NCBI GenBank assembly: GCA_900319245.1
Contig: ONNQ01000005.1
Location: 35,972 to 99,971 of the forward strand
Length of the DNA stretch: 64,000 nt
From: an uncultured Lachnospiraceae bacterium
Lineage (GTDB): Bacteria; Bacillota; Clostridia; Lachnospirales; Lachnospiraceae
Reading direction: 5' to 3'
The notes below the pieces were generated by a model. That model searched no databases, was not told where the DNA came from, and saw only the letters and a list, made by a program, of their open reading frames with translations. The translations under genes and the position numbers were made by a program. This document shows, one piece after another, positions 8,403 to 17,352 of this stretch (the stretch's first letter is position 1; every line of letters begins with the position of its first letter).

Positions 8403-10937
8403 GTGAGGCCCAATTTGATTACAAAAACTTCAGTTAATCATTCTCCAGAACTTCCATACCTTCACTCCCTCGGCTTTACCCTTGTGGAGGACTATTATTA
8501 TGACTCATCACGCCACTCAGTCGTAATGAAGAAAGACAGCACATGCGTCATTGTCGACTACGATCTCTGTGTTAATAACAATGACGCTGTGTTTGATTAC
8601 TCCAAATATTGCGAGATGCAGAATGCATTAATGGCCTCCTCGGGGAGGCTTTTTCGATTTTATGCAACGGAAGAGGAAGATCTGTGTGAGACGATTAATA
8701 ACTGGCTTAATATGCAGCCGGACGACATTGAGATTACGGACAAGGGCGGCATATTCGATAAGGTACATGTAGACAATACGCCTCTTGAAAAGACGTTTGA
8801 GGATTTGTTTATAGAGACCTATGGAAATGACGCACTTGGTTTCCTGCAGAAAGAGTATTCACTGTCACTTAGAAATGGTAGAAATGCATTTGTAGATTAT
8901 GTGGTCGAGACCAGCACGGGGTCTTATGCGATTGAGGAAAACGGTGTCCATTATCATCACCCGCAACTGATCGGGCTTTATGCGTATAAACGCCAGTTAG
9001 AGAAGCAGAATACTCTGAGCCTGATGGGCTTCAAGACATTTAGGTTTTCGTTTGAGAATCTTCGTTTCAAGGACCAGGCGATTGATAGCATCAGGACCTA
9101 TCTGGGACCGAAAAATGCATTTCGGAATGCACACTTTATTAGGGGAACGCGGCCGTTTGCGTTATACACGCATCAGAAGACTTTTCTTCAAGAAATGCGC
9201 GATGCACGGAAGCGAGGAGTTAATACATCCTTGGTTGTAGAACCCACTGGAACCGGGAAATCGCAGATTGCAATTGAAGACATTTATCAGCTTTACAAGG
9301 AGGGGCAGATTGCGCGTGTCCTTGTAATGGTTCCTTCCACCAAGATTAGAGAGGACTGGGAGAAAAGGCTTAATCCTTTCAGTGATAAGCTCGATATCAC
9401 GATTGAGCTATACAATCGATCCTATTTGAGAAGAAACAATACGCCGGAGGACTATTTTGACTATTTGCTGTTTGATGAAGCGCAGCATGCGCAGGCAGCA
9501 AACTGTGCCAAAACACTGCAATACTTCACACCCAAATATCTGGTCGGGCTGACTGCCACCCCGGATCGACTGGACCAAAAGAAGCTGGAAGATATATTCG
9601 GCCACTACAAAACGAACCTGACTTTGCGGGAAGCTATCGATAAGGATGTGATCACAAACATCCGCTGTTATCGGCTGCTTTCCAATGTGGATCTATCCGC
9701 AGTCCGTTATAATGGAAAGGACTATAACTATGCGGATCTCGAGAAGACGCTGGTCGTTGAGTCGCGGAATGAGTTGATTGTCCGGACATTGAAGAAGTAC
9801 TTCTATCCGAGAGAAGGATTCTTTAAACAGGGAATCGTATTCTGTGTAAATGTCAGTCATGCGAAGAAACTGGAAAGAATGATGACGGCAGCAGGCTTTG
9901 CGGCACGTGCAGTATATGGCGGGAATAAGCATAACGATGAAATCTTTGAACAGTACGAGGCGAAAAAGATCCAATTTCTGCTTTCATGCCAGCTGATTTC
10001 TGAAGGATGGGATTCACCTCAGACAGAAGTGGTTGTAATGGCAAGACCGACGTTGTCCAAAGTCTTGTATACGCAGCAGATGGGAAGAGGTGTGCGGAAA
10101 TATCCCGGGAAAGAGTGCCTATATGTCATCGATGTTGTCGACAATTATGAAGGCAAGATGACCCCTATGTGCTTTAATGCCATTATAGGAATTCCACAGT
10201 ATTCTGATTTCATGGGTGTGAAGAATAATGAGCAGGATTATCTGAGTATTCTGGGCCTTCATGAGTCAGAGATAGCGATGCAGGAAATCGATATTTTCAC
10301 ATTTGAAGAAAAGTACAAGGACTATCTGTCTCCGGAGCAGGCGGCAAGAGAGCTGTTCATTGGTACAGCTACTCTCATGAACTGGTATCGTAAGGACAAA
10401 GAGATCAGCTCCCTTCAGCTGCCGATTGGATCGAGAATGGTGCCTTATTTCTCGCCTTCAGATATTGAAACCATCAGGACATCCCATAACCTCGGGCATC
10501 ATGACGATTCCACAATATTACATGATTTTGAATCATTTATTGACGAAAATACATTAACTTTTTCGTTTAAGCTAATTTTCATGCTCAGTATGCTACGTCT
10601 GGCTGATAAAGAAGGAGAAGTCAATATTGATTCGCTGATTGAGGAGTACCGGCGATTCTACATCAAGCGCCTTGAGCGGGGACTACCGGTCGACCGTCCG
10701 AACTGTGCGTATAACCGTGAGTTTCTGGATGACCTGGTCAAGGTCAAGCGGTCCATCCTGTCGAACCCATTTGAAAAGTTCGAGCGTAAGAGGTTTGTGT
10801 ATTACTCCAAGGACCTGAATATACTGTCGTTCCATCCAGCGCTGTGGGAGCAGATGACGCAGGAGACGAAGGATGGGATAAGGGATAAGGAGAGGGAGTT
10901 CCTTAAGGCGTATTATGAGAAGTTGGGGGGATTGTGA
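8403..10937 (+). CDS. Nuclease-fused superfamily 2 DEAD/DEAH-like helicase
   Basis: An 844-residue protein. An N-terminal domain (~130-230) has a nuclease-like pattern, D165-Y-V-V-E169 then E178-E-N-G, similar to DUF559/Vsr-type PD-(D/E)xK folds. A helicase core follows: Walker A ending G-T-G-K286-S, motif II D358-E-A-Q, motif III as GLTATPDR, and motif VI as QQMGRGVRKYPGK. The C-terminal ~230 residues include a short helix-turn-helix-like stretch (SPEQAARELFIGTATLMNWYR). Such helicases are common in defence islands and in restriction systems, and the neighbours support that role. Start GTG 8403 is uncertain because no clear ribosome site is present; TTG 8415 is an alternative. Confidence 0.75.
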   Translation: MRPNLITKTSVNHSPELPYLHSLGFTLVEDYYYDSSRHSVVMKKDSTCVIVDYDLCVNNNDAVFDYSKYCEMQNALMASSGRLFRFYATEEEDLCETINNWLNMQPDDIEITDKGGIFDKVHVDNTPLEKTFEDLFIETYGNDALGFLQKEYSLSLRNGRNAFVDYVVETSTGSYAIEENGVHYHHPQLIGLYAYKRQLEKQNTLSLMGFKTFRFSFENLRFKDQAIDSIRTYLGPKNAFRNAHFIRGTRPFALYTHQKTFLQEMRDARKRGVNTSLVVEPTGTGKSQIAIEDIYQLYKEGQIARVLVMVPSTKIREDWEKRLNPFSDKLDITIELYNRSYLRRNNTPEDYFDYLLFDEAQHAQAANCAKTLQYFTPKYLVGLTATPDRLDQKKLEDIFGHYKTNLTLREAIDKDVITNIRCYRLLSNVDLSAVRYNGKDYNYADLEKTLVVESRNELIVRTLKKYFYPREGFFKQGIVFCVNVSHAKKLERMMTAAGFAARAVYGGNKHNDEIFEQYEAKKIQFLLSCQLISEGWDSPQTEVVVMARPTLSKVLYTQQMGRGVRKYPGKECLYVIDVVDNYEGKMTPMCFNAIIGIPQYSDFMGVKNNEQDYLSILGLHESEIAMQEIDIFTFEEKYKDYLSPEQAARELFIGTATLMNWYRKDKEISSLQLPIGSRMVPYFSPSDIETIRTSHNLGHHDDSTILHDFESFIDENTLTFSFKLIFMLSMLRLADKEGEVNIDSLIEEYRRFYIKRLERGLPVDRPNCAYNREFLDDLVKVKRSILSNPFEKFERKRFVYYSKDLNILSFHPALWEQMTQETKDGIRDKEREFLKAYYEKLGGL

Positions 10938-11115
10938 GGAACGATGAATTGAATCTATAGATTCGAAATTTGGTTTAATTATTACGCTCTGTATTTGAAG
11001 CGTAGACATGAGATATATACTTTTCATTGGCAATATTTCATATAATTAGTTGTTTGAAATGGAATCACTTTAAAACAAATTATGAATTATTATTAATTGG
11101 AGGATAAGAACATAT

Positions 11116-12072
11116 ATGCAAGATATGACCCTAAAGCATACGAGGGAAATAGATATATTTTATAAAGAGCACAGAAAGCAGTGTACCAATTGCGGAAAAG
11201 CGTTTTCGGATGGAGATACTGTACATCTAGGTTATTCAAAAGAAAGAGAGTATGCTGTTCTTTGTGATAATTGTTCATCTTTGTTAGATGAAACTGTAGT
11301 TAGATATTATTGGAAAGATCTTGAATACGATGAACCTTTACCAAAGGATGTCTTATGGAGATATATGGATTTATCAAAATTCATTTCATTGATGAGTCGA
11401 AAAGAATTGTATTTTGCAGCTGCTGATACATTTGAGGATATATTTGAAGGGGCAAAAGGATTAGCAATAGCAAAAGATCAATGGGATTATTTTTATCATG
11501 GTTTTTATGAAAACGCAATTAAAACAGCGCCAGGAGTGGAAAAGAGTAAACTAACAGAAGACTATATTAACTCTAATGCTGATAGATTGTTAACTGAAAT
11601 GACTAAAATCGGTGAAAAAGAAAGATCGTATACGTATATAAATTGCTGGCACTGCAATTCATACGAATCAGAAGCTATGTGGAAGTTATATTCAAAAGAT
11701 ATCACTAATGCTATTGCTATAAAAACGACGGCTGAACATTTGTATGAATCGTTGGGCAAGAATCCAAGCATAGATATAGGAAGAGTAAAATATATTGATT
11801 TTAATAAAAGGTTTGCCCCTATAAACGGGGCATATTGGTATAAGAGAAAAGCATTTGAGTATGAAAATGAAGTGAGAGCAATAATTGTAGATCATAGTAA
11901 AACAAAGAGAGGCATATATGTATCTGTAGACTTAGATAAACTGATAGATGATATATACGTTTCTCCTTATGCCCCAGAGTGGTTTTTTGATGTAGTAAAG
12001 AGTGTATCAAGCAAATATAGCATTAATTCAACTATTTCTTATTCTCAGATTAAGGCAGAACCATTTTATTGA
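11116..12072 (+). CDS. Zinc-finger plus DUF2971-like protein
   Basis: A 318-residue protein. An N-terminal zinc-binding module has C23-x2-C26 and C50-x2-C53. A DUF2971-like domain follows, recognised by the sequence around YINCWHCNSYESEAMWKLYS and the later block FEYENEVRAII. DUF2971 proteins have no firmly established biochemical role and are frequent in mobile or defence regions. The gene is distinctly AT-rich compared with its neighbours, as is its ~180-bp upstream region, which suggests separate acquisition. A ribosome site (ATTGGAGGATAAG) lies shortly before ATG 11116. Confidence 0.6.
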   Translation: MQDMTLKHTREIDIFYKEHRKQCTNCGKAFSDGDTVHLGYSKEREYAVLCDNCSSLLDETVVRYYWKDLEYDEPLPKDVLWRYMDLSKFISLMSRKELYFAAADTFEDIFEGAKGLAIAKDQWDYFYHGFYENAIKTAPGVEKSKLTEDYINSNADRLLTEMTKIGEKERSYTYINCWHCNSYESEAMWKLYSKDITNAIAIKTTAEHLYESLGKNPSIDIGRVKYIDFNKRFAPINGAYWYKRKAFEYENEVRAIIVDHSKTKRGIYVSVDLDKLIDDIYVSPYAPEWFFDVVKSVSSKYSINSTISYSQIKAEPFY

Positions 12073-12151
12073 TATGCTATAGAATGAATCATGAAAGAAT
12101 AGAATAAGAGTTTAAAAGGTGTATTGCATTCGTTATGACTAATATACACAG

Positions 12152-12310
12152 ATGTTTTTCTACTATATGAATTCTGAAAAAGGTACTTCACTGATCAAAG
12201 TTTTTGATGAGAAGTTTCCAGATGTGGGAATATTGAAAGTAAAGAAGAGGGATTTTATAATCTGGCAAGACAGGACTAAGAAGGAAAAGCATAATGACAA
12301 AGATGACTGA
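12152..12310 (+). CDS. Possible small ORF upstream of the UDG-like gene
   Basis: An open frame of 52 residues from ATG 12152 (or 47 from ATG 12167) that runs into and overlaps the start of the next gene by 17 bp. The sequence is charged and lysine-rich at the end, with a hydrophobic stretch around FPDVGILKVKKRDFIIW. No clear ribosome site is seen. It may be a small co-translated gene or the tail of a decayed longer gene. It belongs to the same AT-rich segment as the DUF2971-like gene. Confidence 0.25.
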   Translation: MFFYYMNSEKGTSLIKVFDEKFPDVGILKVKKRDFIIWQDRTKKEKHNDKDD

Positions 12311-13064
12311 AATTCGGAAATCGGAGCAACTTGAACAGTTATTCCTTGAATGGTCGAATGCTCAGGAAAATGAACCGGATACTGTATGGAGAATTACGAA
12401 TGGTGGAAATGCCAATATCACTAAGGAGCATTTTCGAAGGGACGGTATTATCGACGATGAAACCTATGATAAAGAAAGAGTGAAAGTGCTCTTTATTTCG
12501 GCAGAGGCGAATGATAATGAATACAGTGCACTGACAAATCCTCATCCTAATAGTGTAAATGACTATCGGGAATATCATCTTACTGGGAATGAAACATGGA
12601 AAGGTAGGATGAGAGAGCGCCTGGCTGAGATGTACAAGGTCATAAGTGATATTGACCGCAATTCTATGTCTAATCCAGAAGCAGCAATTCATTTTGCAAT
12701 TATGGATATTAATAAGCGTGGCGGCGGCCCAGACATCAAGAATGGAAAACATATTGAAGCATATTGTAGATACTATGCTAGTTTTATTCGAAAAGAAATA
12801 GAGATTATTGAGCCTGATATAATAGCAATAATTGGAACAAATCTTTATAACATGAATCTTCACTGCAGATTCCTCGGAGCTTTCTCAAAGAATGGAAAAT
12901 GCTGGTTTGAACTGAGCGGCAAGAAGGTGCCAATTCTTAGCCTTTGGCAGACTTCGTATTATCAGGGGAGAAATAAGCCACTGGCAGGTTATGAAGATAA
13001 TCGTATTATTGGGAAACAGGCCGCAAGATGTGTTGAGGAATTAAAAAGATTTGGTCTGAGATAA
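12294..13064 (+). CDS. Uracil-DNA-glycosylase-fold-like hypothetical protein
   Basis: A 256-residue protein. Its layout resembles the UDG superfamily: an early strand KVLFISAEAND, a central FAIMDINKRGGG motif, a helix then strand IIEPDIIAIIGTNLY, and a late PILSLWQTSYYQGR segment. Nothing proves glycosylase chemistry, since the catalytic motifs of the classical families are not recognisable. The nearby nuclease-helicase and DUF2971-like genes suggest an accessory or defence role. The start is ATG 12294 with an AAGGAAAAG ribosome site. The next gene follows 17 bp downstream. Confidence 0.45.
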   Translation: MTKMTEIRKSEQLEQLFLEWSNAQENEPDTVWRITNGGNANITKEHFRRDGIIDDETYDKERVKVLFISAEANDNEYSALTNPHPNSVNDYREYHLTGNETWKGRMRERLAEMYKVISDIDRNSMSNPEAAIHFAIMDINKRGGGPDIKNGKHIEAYCRYYASFIRKEIEIIEPDIIAIIGTNLYNMNLHCRFLGAFSKNGKCWFELSGKKVPILSLWQTSYYQGRNKPLAGYEDNRIIGKQAARCVEELKRFGLR

Positions 13065-13081
13065 TTAATAGGAGAAATACC

Positions 13082-13354
13082 ATGTCCACCTCCGAAATCA
13101 AAATCTACACAACCTTTGACTCCTTCGACGCCGATCAGGTAATCGCGACGCTGGAGTACTATGATATCCCGTCCGTGAAGCGGATCAGGGGATCCGGCCA
13201 GTATATAGGGATTCTCATGGGGCATATGACGACGCATGAGATCGATGTTTACGTGGCGGAGGAGGCCGTGGACAGGGCGGTCGATGTTTTGACAGAGACG
13301 GGGTTTCTGCAGGAGATGTCGGAGGACGGGCAGGATCTGAGTGAGAAGAGCTGA
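13082..13354 (+). CDS. DUF2007-type putative signal-transducing protein
   Basis: A 90-residue protein with the DUF2007 layout: a short β-strand IKIYTTFDSFDADQ, a helix with VIATLEYYDIPS, then EIDVYVAEEAVDRAVDVL. This is a small ferredoxin-like fold found in many bacteria as a stand-alone protein or fused to membrane or zinc-ribbon domains; its ligand is unknown. An AGGAGA ribosome site precedes ATG 13082. From here on, codon use returns to the GC-richer style of the main chromosome. Confidence 0.7.
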   Translation: MSTSEIKIYTTFDSFDADQVIATLEYYDIPSVKRIRGSGQYIGILMGHMTTHEIDVYVAEEAVDRAVDVLTETGFLQEMSEDGQDLSEKS

Positions 13355-13414
13355 GTATGTCCGAGGGCTGGCAGGAGCCTGGAGATAAGAGTTGAGATGA
13401 GGTGAGGCGGTAGT

Positions 13415-13903
13415 ATGGTGCGCTGGCTGAAGCTGTTTGGTGATCAGTATTTTGGCTTCTGGGTATTGGGGCTTGTGCTGTTCGCGATTCAGGAGATTCC
13501 GTATATGGTGATGCCTCTTGTGAAGATGGAGGCGAATCCGATCATGAATATGGTGGAGACGTCGGCGGCGCTGGATGCGTGCGAGAAGGTGCTCGGATCG
13601 CTGTGCATTGCGCTGATGATCTTTGTTGTGCATAGGGACGCCGTCTTGTTCTCAATCTCGGAGGGCAGGGAGAGATTGTACTTCGTATTGGCGATGATCA
13701 TCCTGCTCACTAACTTCGTGGGATGGGGCCTGTATTTCACAGGGTATCAGAGCGTTTTCGTGATGATGTTCTTTATAGTGCTGATGCCGCCGCTGTACTA
13801 TGTGGCGATCGGGCTTTGGAGGCGGAATGTGCTGCTTGCGGTTGTCGGAGTTGTGTTCCTGGCAGTGCATTTCTTGCATGTGTATGGGAACTTGAGGGGA
13901 TAG
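13415..13903 (+). CDS. Small multi-pass membrane protein, unknown function
   Basis: A 162-residue, strongly hydrophobic protein with about five predicted membrane spans (near residues 13-33, 58-72, 88-105, 112-130 and 137-155). I do not recognise the family. GAGGCGG lies before ATG 13415. The stop is 2 bp before the start of the deoxyribosyltransferase-like gene, so the two are probably co-transcribed. Confidence 0.6.
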   Translation: MVRWLKLFGDQYFGFWVLGLVLFAIQEIPYMVMPLVKMEANPIMNMVETSAALDACEKVLGSLCIALMIFVVHRDAVLFSISEGRERLYFVLAMIILLTNFVGWGLYFTGYQSVFVMMFFIVLMPPLYYVAIGLWRRNVLLAVVGVVFLAVHFLHVYGNLRG

Positions 13904-13905
13904 AA

Positions 13906-14238
13906 ATGGTCGGGAAATACAAGGTCATCACGCTGTGCGGGAGCACGCGGTTTAAGGACGCTTTTTTGGCAGAGCAGAAGCGGCTGACGCTGGAAGGGAA
14001 TATCGTGATCAGCGTTGGGCTCTTTGGCCACTCCGGAGACAACGAGGTCTGGGAGGGGATGTCGGAGGACACCCTGACCAGGACCAAGGAGATGCTGGAT
14101 GATATGCACAAGCGGAAGATCGATATGGCGGATGAGATATTCGTGATCAATGTCGGCGGGTATATCGGGTCCAGTACGCGGTCGGAGATTGAGTATGCGG
14201 AGGCGATGGGGAAGACGGTCAGATATTTGGAAGCGTAG
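13906..14238 (+). CDS. Nucleoside 2-deoxyribosyltransferase-like protein
   Basis: A 110-residue protein with the nucleotide-binding start VITLCGSTRF and the C-terminal motif GYIGSSTRSEIEYA, both typical of short deoxyribosyltransferase-like proteins that may hydrolyse or transfer nucleoside bases. ATG 13906 is chosen because GAGGGGA lies 7 bp upstream and the truncated paralogue at 8057 begins with the same MVGKY sequence; the frame is open further upstream but there it only shadows the membrane-protein gene. The intact and truncated copies bracket the 8.3-13.9 kb accessory segment. Confidence 0.7.
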   Translation: MVGKYKVITLCGSTRFKDAFLAEQKRLTLEGNIVISVGLFGHSGDNEVWEGMSEDTLTRTKEMLDDMHKRKIDMADEIFVINVGGYIGSSTRSEIEYAEAMGKTVRYLEA

Positions 14239-14328
14239 AGAAAAGGGCCGCTCGATCGTTCAGGCATTTCATTGGTCTTTTCTATTAATTCGAACAGAAA
14301 AAACCATGTGTTAAACTGGTGGTTTCCG

Positions 14329-14358
14329 TTTACAAACTTTCATTTTTGTGGATATAAT
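14329..14358 (+). promoter_or_regulatory. Sigma-A-like promoter of the TRAP operon
   Basis: TTTACA at 14329-14334 and a perfect TATAAT at 14353-14358, separated by 18 bp. It lies upstream of the structured leader and dctQ with no other gene between. Transcription would start near 14365 and give a ~138-nt 5' leader. Confidence 0.75.
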
Positions 14359-14391
14359 GCTGAAGTAAAGTGAATGACAATTTTTTGACAC

Positions 14392-14481
14392 AACAGCGGG
14401 AGAGTACATTCCAGGCCCGATTTCCGGTTCTGGCTCATGAGCCGGAGGGTCTTAACAGGAGTGACGCCTGCTGTTTTTTTT
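14392..14481 (+). ncRNA. Structured leader with U-tract, riboswitch or attenuator candidate
   Basis: The leader folds by eye into a closed element. An outer 9-bp stem joins 14392-14400 (AACAGCGGG) to 14467-14475 (CCTGCTGTT). An inner stem joins 14414-14418 to 14447-14451, and a 6-bp hairpin (14430-14435 with 14440-14445, loop CATG) caps it. The two internal strands, GAGAGTACATTCCA-like and TTAACAGGAGTGACG-like, are purine-rich, as in ligand-binding junctions. The outer stem's 3' arm runs straight into eight Ts, so forming it could terminate transcription. It does not match a riboswitch class I can name. A plain terminator or protein-binding attenuator is the alternative. Confidence 0.5.
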
Positions 14482-14502
14482 ATGGAAACAGAGGAGAGAG
14501 TC

Positions 14503-15018
14503 ATGAAGCTAGTCAAATGGTTGGACAAGCATTTAGAAGAGATCCTTCTGGTAGCGCTTCTGTTTGTCATGATGATCATCATGAGCATTCAGATCCTGGC
14601 CAGATATGCACTGGGAAATTCGCTTTCCTGGTCGGAGGAGATCACCAGGTTCTGTTTTATCTGGACCGGTTTTCTCAGTATCAGCTACTGTGTTAAGAAC
14701 AGTAAATCTATCAAAATAGAGCAGTTTGTAGAGTGGTTCAAAGACGACTTCGGCGGCATGGGCGTGCATGTGCTCCGTCTGGTCAGCTACACGATCGAAC
14801 TGGTCTTGTTTGGTTACCTGATTCCCTTTGCCTATCACTTTGTGCGGGCTTCCTATATGGGAAAGGCAGCAAGTCCTGCTGTGGGCATTCCCATGTGGAT
14901 CGTACAGTCGATCACGGTGATATCCTTTGGACTGTGTGAGATCCGTCTGCTTCAGAAACTGATCTCCAGAATCGGTATGATCCGCAGGGGTGAAAAAGAG
15001 AAAAAGGGGGAAGAGTAA
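14503..15018 (+). CDS. dctQ: TRAP transporter small permease (DctQ family)
   Basis: 171 residues with four membrane spans and the DctQ-type pattern (RYALGNSLSWSEEITRFCFIW). It pairs with DctM to form the membrane part of a tripartite ATP-independent periplasmic-type transporter for an organic acid, driven by an ion gradient. Start ATG 14503 is chosen for its GAGGAGAGAG ribosome site; the longer frame from 14437 would start inside the leader structure. dctM follows immediately, with its ATG directly after this stop codon. Confidence 0.88.
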   Translation: MKLVKWLDKHLEEILLVALLFVMMIIMSIQILARYALGNSLSWSEEITRFCFIWTGFLSISYCVKNSKSIKIEQFVEWFKDDFGGMGVHVLRLVSYTIELVLFGYLIPFAYHFVRASYMGKAASPAVGIPMWIVQSITVISFGLCEIRLLQKLISRIGMIRRGEKEKKGEE

Positions 15019-16308
15019 ATGTCTGCTGCATTTGTAATGATCATGTTTGCGGTCTTGCTGCTTCTTGCAGTGCCGATTTCTATGGCTCTCGCGGCAGCTT
15101 GTATCATGCCCAGTGTCTTTGACGCGTCCTTTACGGCCAGCGCCACCTATATTGTCCGCGCTATGTTCAATGCGCTGAACAGCTTCCCTATGCTGGCAGT
15201 GCCCATGTTCATTCTGTCCGGTATCCTGATGGCCAGAGGCGGTATTTCCCGCCGGCTGTTTGACCTGTTTTCCTTCCTGATCGGAAAGCGGACGGCAGGT
15301 CTTCCCTGCGCAGTCATTGTCACATGTCTCTTTTACGGTGCCATCTCTGGCTCCGGTGTGGCTACGGTAGCGGCAGTCGGCAGTATGACTCTGCCCATTC
15401 TGCTTCGCCTGGGATATGAGAAGAAATTCTGCGTGGCTATTATCGCCGTGGCGGGAAGTCTGGGCGTCATCATTCCGCCCAGCATTCCCTTTATTATGTA
15501 CGGTCTGGCCTCGGGCGAATCTGTCAGCGATCTTTTTACCGCGGGCATTATTCCCGGCATCCTGATCGCCCTGCTTCTGATGACCTACGCGGTCTATCAC
15601 TGCAAGAAATACGGTGAAGACAAGGAAAAGATCGCGGCATACATCGATGAGCTGCACGGCAGGGGCTTTGTCTCTGTCATGAAAGAGAGCTTTCTGGCAG
15701 TTCTGTCTCCTGTGATCATCCTGGGCAGTATTTACAGCGGTATCGCTTCTCCCACAGAAGCGGCTGTTATCTCTGTATTCTATGCCCTCTTGATCGGCCT
15801 GGTAGTCTACAAGGAGATCAAACCCTCCGAGCTCTACCACCTCTTTCTCGAGGCGGTGGGCACCTATACGCCCATCCTCTTTATTATGGCTGCAGCCATC
15901 GCCTTCTCCAGGGTTTTGACCCTTATGCAGGTTCCGCAGAATGTCAGTACCTGGATCCTGGCTAACTTCAGCAACAAGGTCATTGTCCTGCTGGTAATCA
16001 ATGTTTTCCTGCTGATTGTCGGCATGTTCATGGATACGACTCCGGCGATCCTGATCCTGACGCCCATCCTGCTGCCTATCGTCAAGGGATTTGGCATGAC
16101 AGGAATCCATTTCGGCGTCATGATGGTCGTCAATCTGGCCATCGGCTACGTGACTCCGCCTATTGGCGTCAACCTGTTTGTCGCCAGCGCCATGACGTCG
16201 ATTCCCGTGATGGACATTTCCAAAAAAGCGATCCCGCTGATCTGCATGTTTATCATCGCGCTGCTGCTGATCACTTTTATCCCGGCCATCAGCCTGGTGC
16301 TGGTATAG
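15019..16308 (+). CDS. dctM: TRAP transporter large permease (DctM family)
   Basis: A 429-residue, ~12-span membrane protein of the normal DctM length. It shows family blocks such as GILMARGGISRRLFDL, SGSGVATVAAVGS, VIIPPSIPFIMYG and GYVTPPIGVNLFVAS. This is the ion-coupled transport subunit. A GGGGGAAGAG ribosome site lies at the end of dctQ. dctP follows 33 bp downstream. The substrate cannot be read from sequence. Confidence 0.92.
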   Translation: MSAAFVMIMFAVLLLLAVPISMALAAACIMPSVFDASFTASATYIVRAMFNALNSFPMLAVPMFILSGILMARGGISRRLFDLFSFLIGKRTAGLPCAVIVTCLFYGAISGSGVATVAAVGSMTLPILLRLGYEKKFCVAIIAVAGSLGVIIPPSIPFIMYGLASGESVSDLFTAGIIPGILIALLLMTYAVYHCKKYGEDKEKIAAYIDELHGRGFVSVMKESFLAVLSPVIILGSIYSGIASPTEAAVISVFYALLIGLVVYKEIKPSELYHLFLEAVGTYTPILFIMAAAIAFSRVLTLMQVPQNVSTWILANFSNKVIVLLVINVFLLIVGMFMDTTPAILILTPILLPIVKGFGMTGIHFGVMMVVNLAIGYVTPPIGVNLFVASAMTSIPVMDISKKAIPLICMFIIALLLITFIPAISLVLV

Positions 16309-16341
16309 GATATATCTTTCAATAGGAGGTCACAACAGAGT

Positions 16342-17352
16342 ATGAGTGGAAAGAGAATCAGACAGCTGATTGCTATCGCGATCATTGTTGCCGCAATAGC
16401 ATATGGTTTTATCAGCAGTAGAAATAATGAACAGCACTTTGCCTGGCCGCTCGCGACCTGCAGTTCGGGCGAGACGGTCACAAATGTATTCGCGCAGACT
16501 TTTGCCGACTATGTGAGCAAGCTCAGTGACGGCAAAATGAAGATCCAGGTCTATACGGACAGTACACTGGGAACAGATCTGGAACTGATGGAGAGCATGA
16601 AGGACGGAGATATTCCCTTTATCGTAGCGTCCCCTTCTCCCCAGGTCAGTTACATTCCCCAGCTGTGCGTTTTTGACACACCTTGTGTCTATACGGATAT
16701 CAAAACATTCCGCCAAAATATGGAAAATGAAGAGCTGATGGATGAATTCCGTGAGATTTACAGAGAGCACGGTTACCGCTTCCTTGGAATCACGGACCAG
16801 GGCTTCCGCGTGATGACTATGTCCCAGCCTTATACGGACCTTTCGTCCATCGCCGGCCAGAAGATCCGCGTCATGGAGAACAAATATCACATTCAGTTCT
16901 GGAAGAGTGTCAATGCCAATCCGACCCCTATGACTTTCTCTGAAGTCTATATCGGTCTGCAGCAGGGGACCATCGACGCTCAGGAGAACGCGCTTCCCCT
17001 GATCGTGACGGCCAAGCTCTACGAGCAGCAGAAGCGCCTGATCATGACCAATGCCGTTCCGGACCTGGTCACGCTGATCGCCAGCGGCAAGTTCATGGAC
17101 AGCCTTACTGAAGAACAGGCCGCCATCATTGAAGAAGCAGCCCGCCTTGCCCAGGAGGATGCAAAGGACATATCTGACCATAAGGCTGAGGAAGCCATCA
17201 AATATCTGGAGGAGGCCGGTATGGAGATCGTCACGCCCTCCCAAAAGGACTACGAGGATATGAGACAGATGTGCCAGCCCGTCTGGGACAGCATCCGCGA
17301 GGACTGCGGCGCAGAACTCTTCGACGAGTATACAAGTATTGCGGAGGAGTGA
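16342..17352 (+). CDS. dctP: TRAP transporter substrate-binding protein (DctP family)
   Basis: 336 residues. An uncleaved-looking N-terminal hydrophobic segment (residues ~8-25) has no lipobox, so the receptor is probably held by a signal anchor. The family blocks are clear: a KIRVMENKYH segment with the substrate-carboxylate arginine region, then MTFSEVYIGLQQGTIDAQENA. Ribosome site AGGAGG lies 12 bp before ATG. Last gene of the TRAP operon, unusually placed after dctQM rather than before. Confidence 0.88.
   Translation: MSGKRIRQLIAIAIIVAAIAYGFISSRNNEQHFAWPLATCSSGETVTNVFAQTFADYVSKLSDGKMKIQVYTDSTLGTDLELMESMKDGDIPFIVASPSPQVSYIPQLCVFDTPCVYTDIKTFRQNMENEELMDEFREIYREHGYRFLGITDQGFRVMTMSQPYTDLSSIAGQKIRVMENKYHIQFWKSVNANPTPMTFSEVYIGLQQGTIDAQENALPLIVTAKLYEQQKRLIMTNAVPDLVTLIASGKFMDSLTEEQAAIIEEAARLAQEDAKDISDHKAEEAIKYLEEAGMEIVTPSQKDYEDMRQMCQPVWDSIREDCGAELFDEYTSIAEE

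Noticed and set aside
14401-14410. AGAGTACATT considered as part of a tetrahydrofolate riboswitch
   Set aside because: Only the first few bases resemble that class; the rest of its conserved core is absent.
14533-16110. 525-codon frame on the minus strand over dctQM
   Set aside because: Composition (His/Asp/Gln-rich) is that of a shadow frame of membrane-protein codons.
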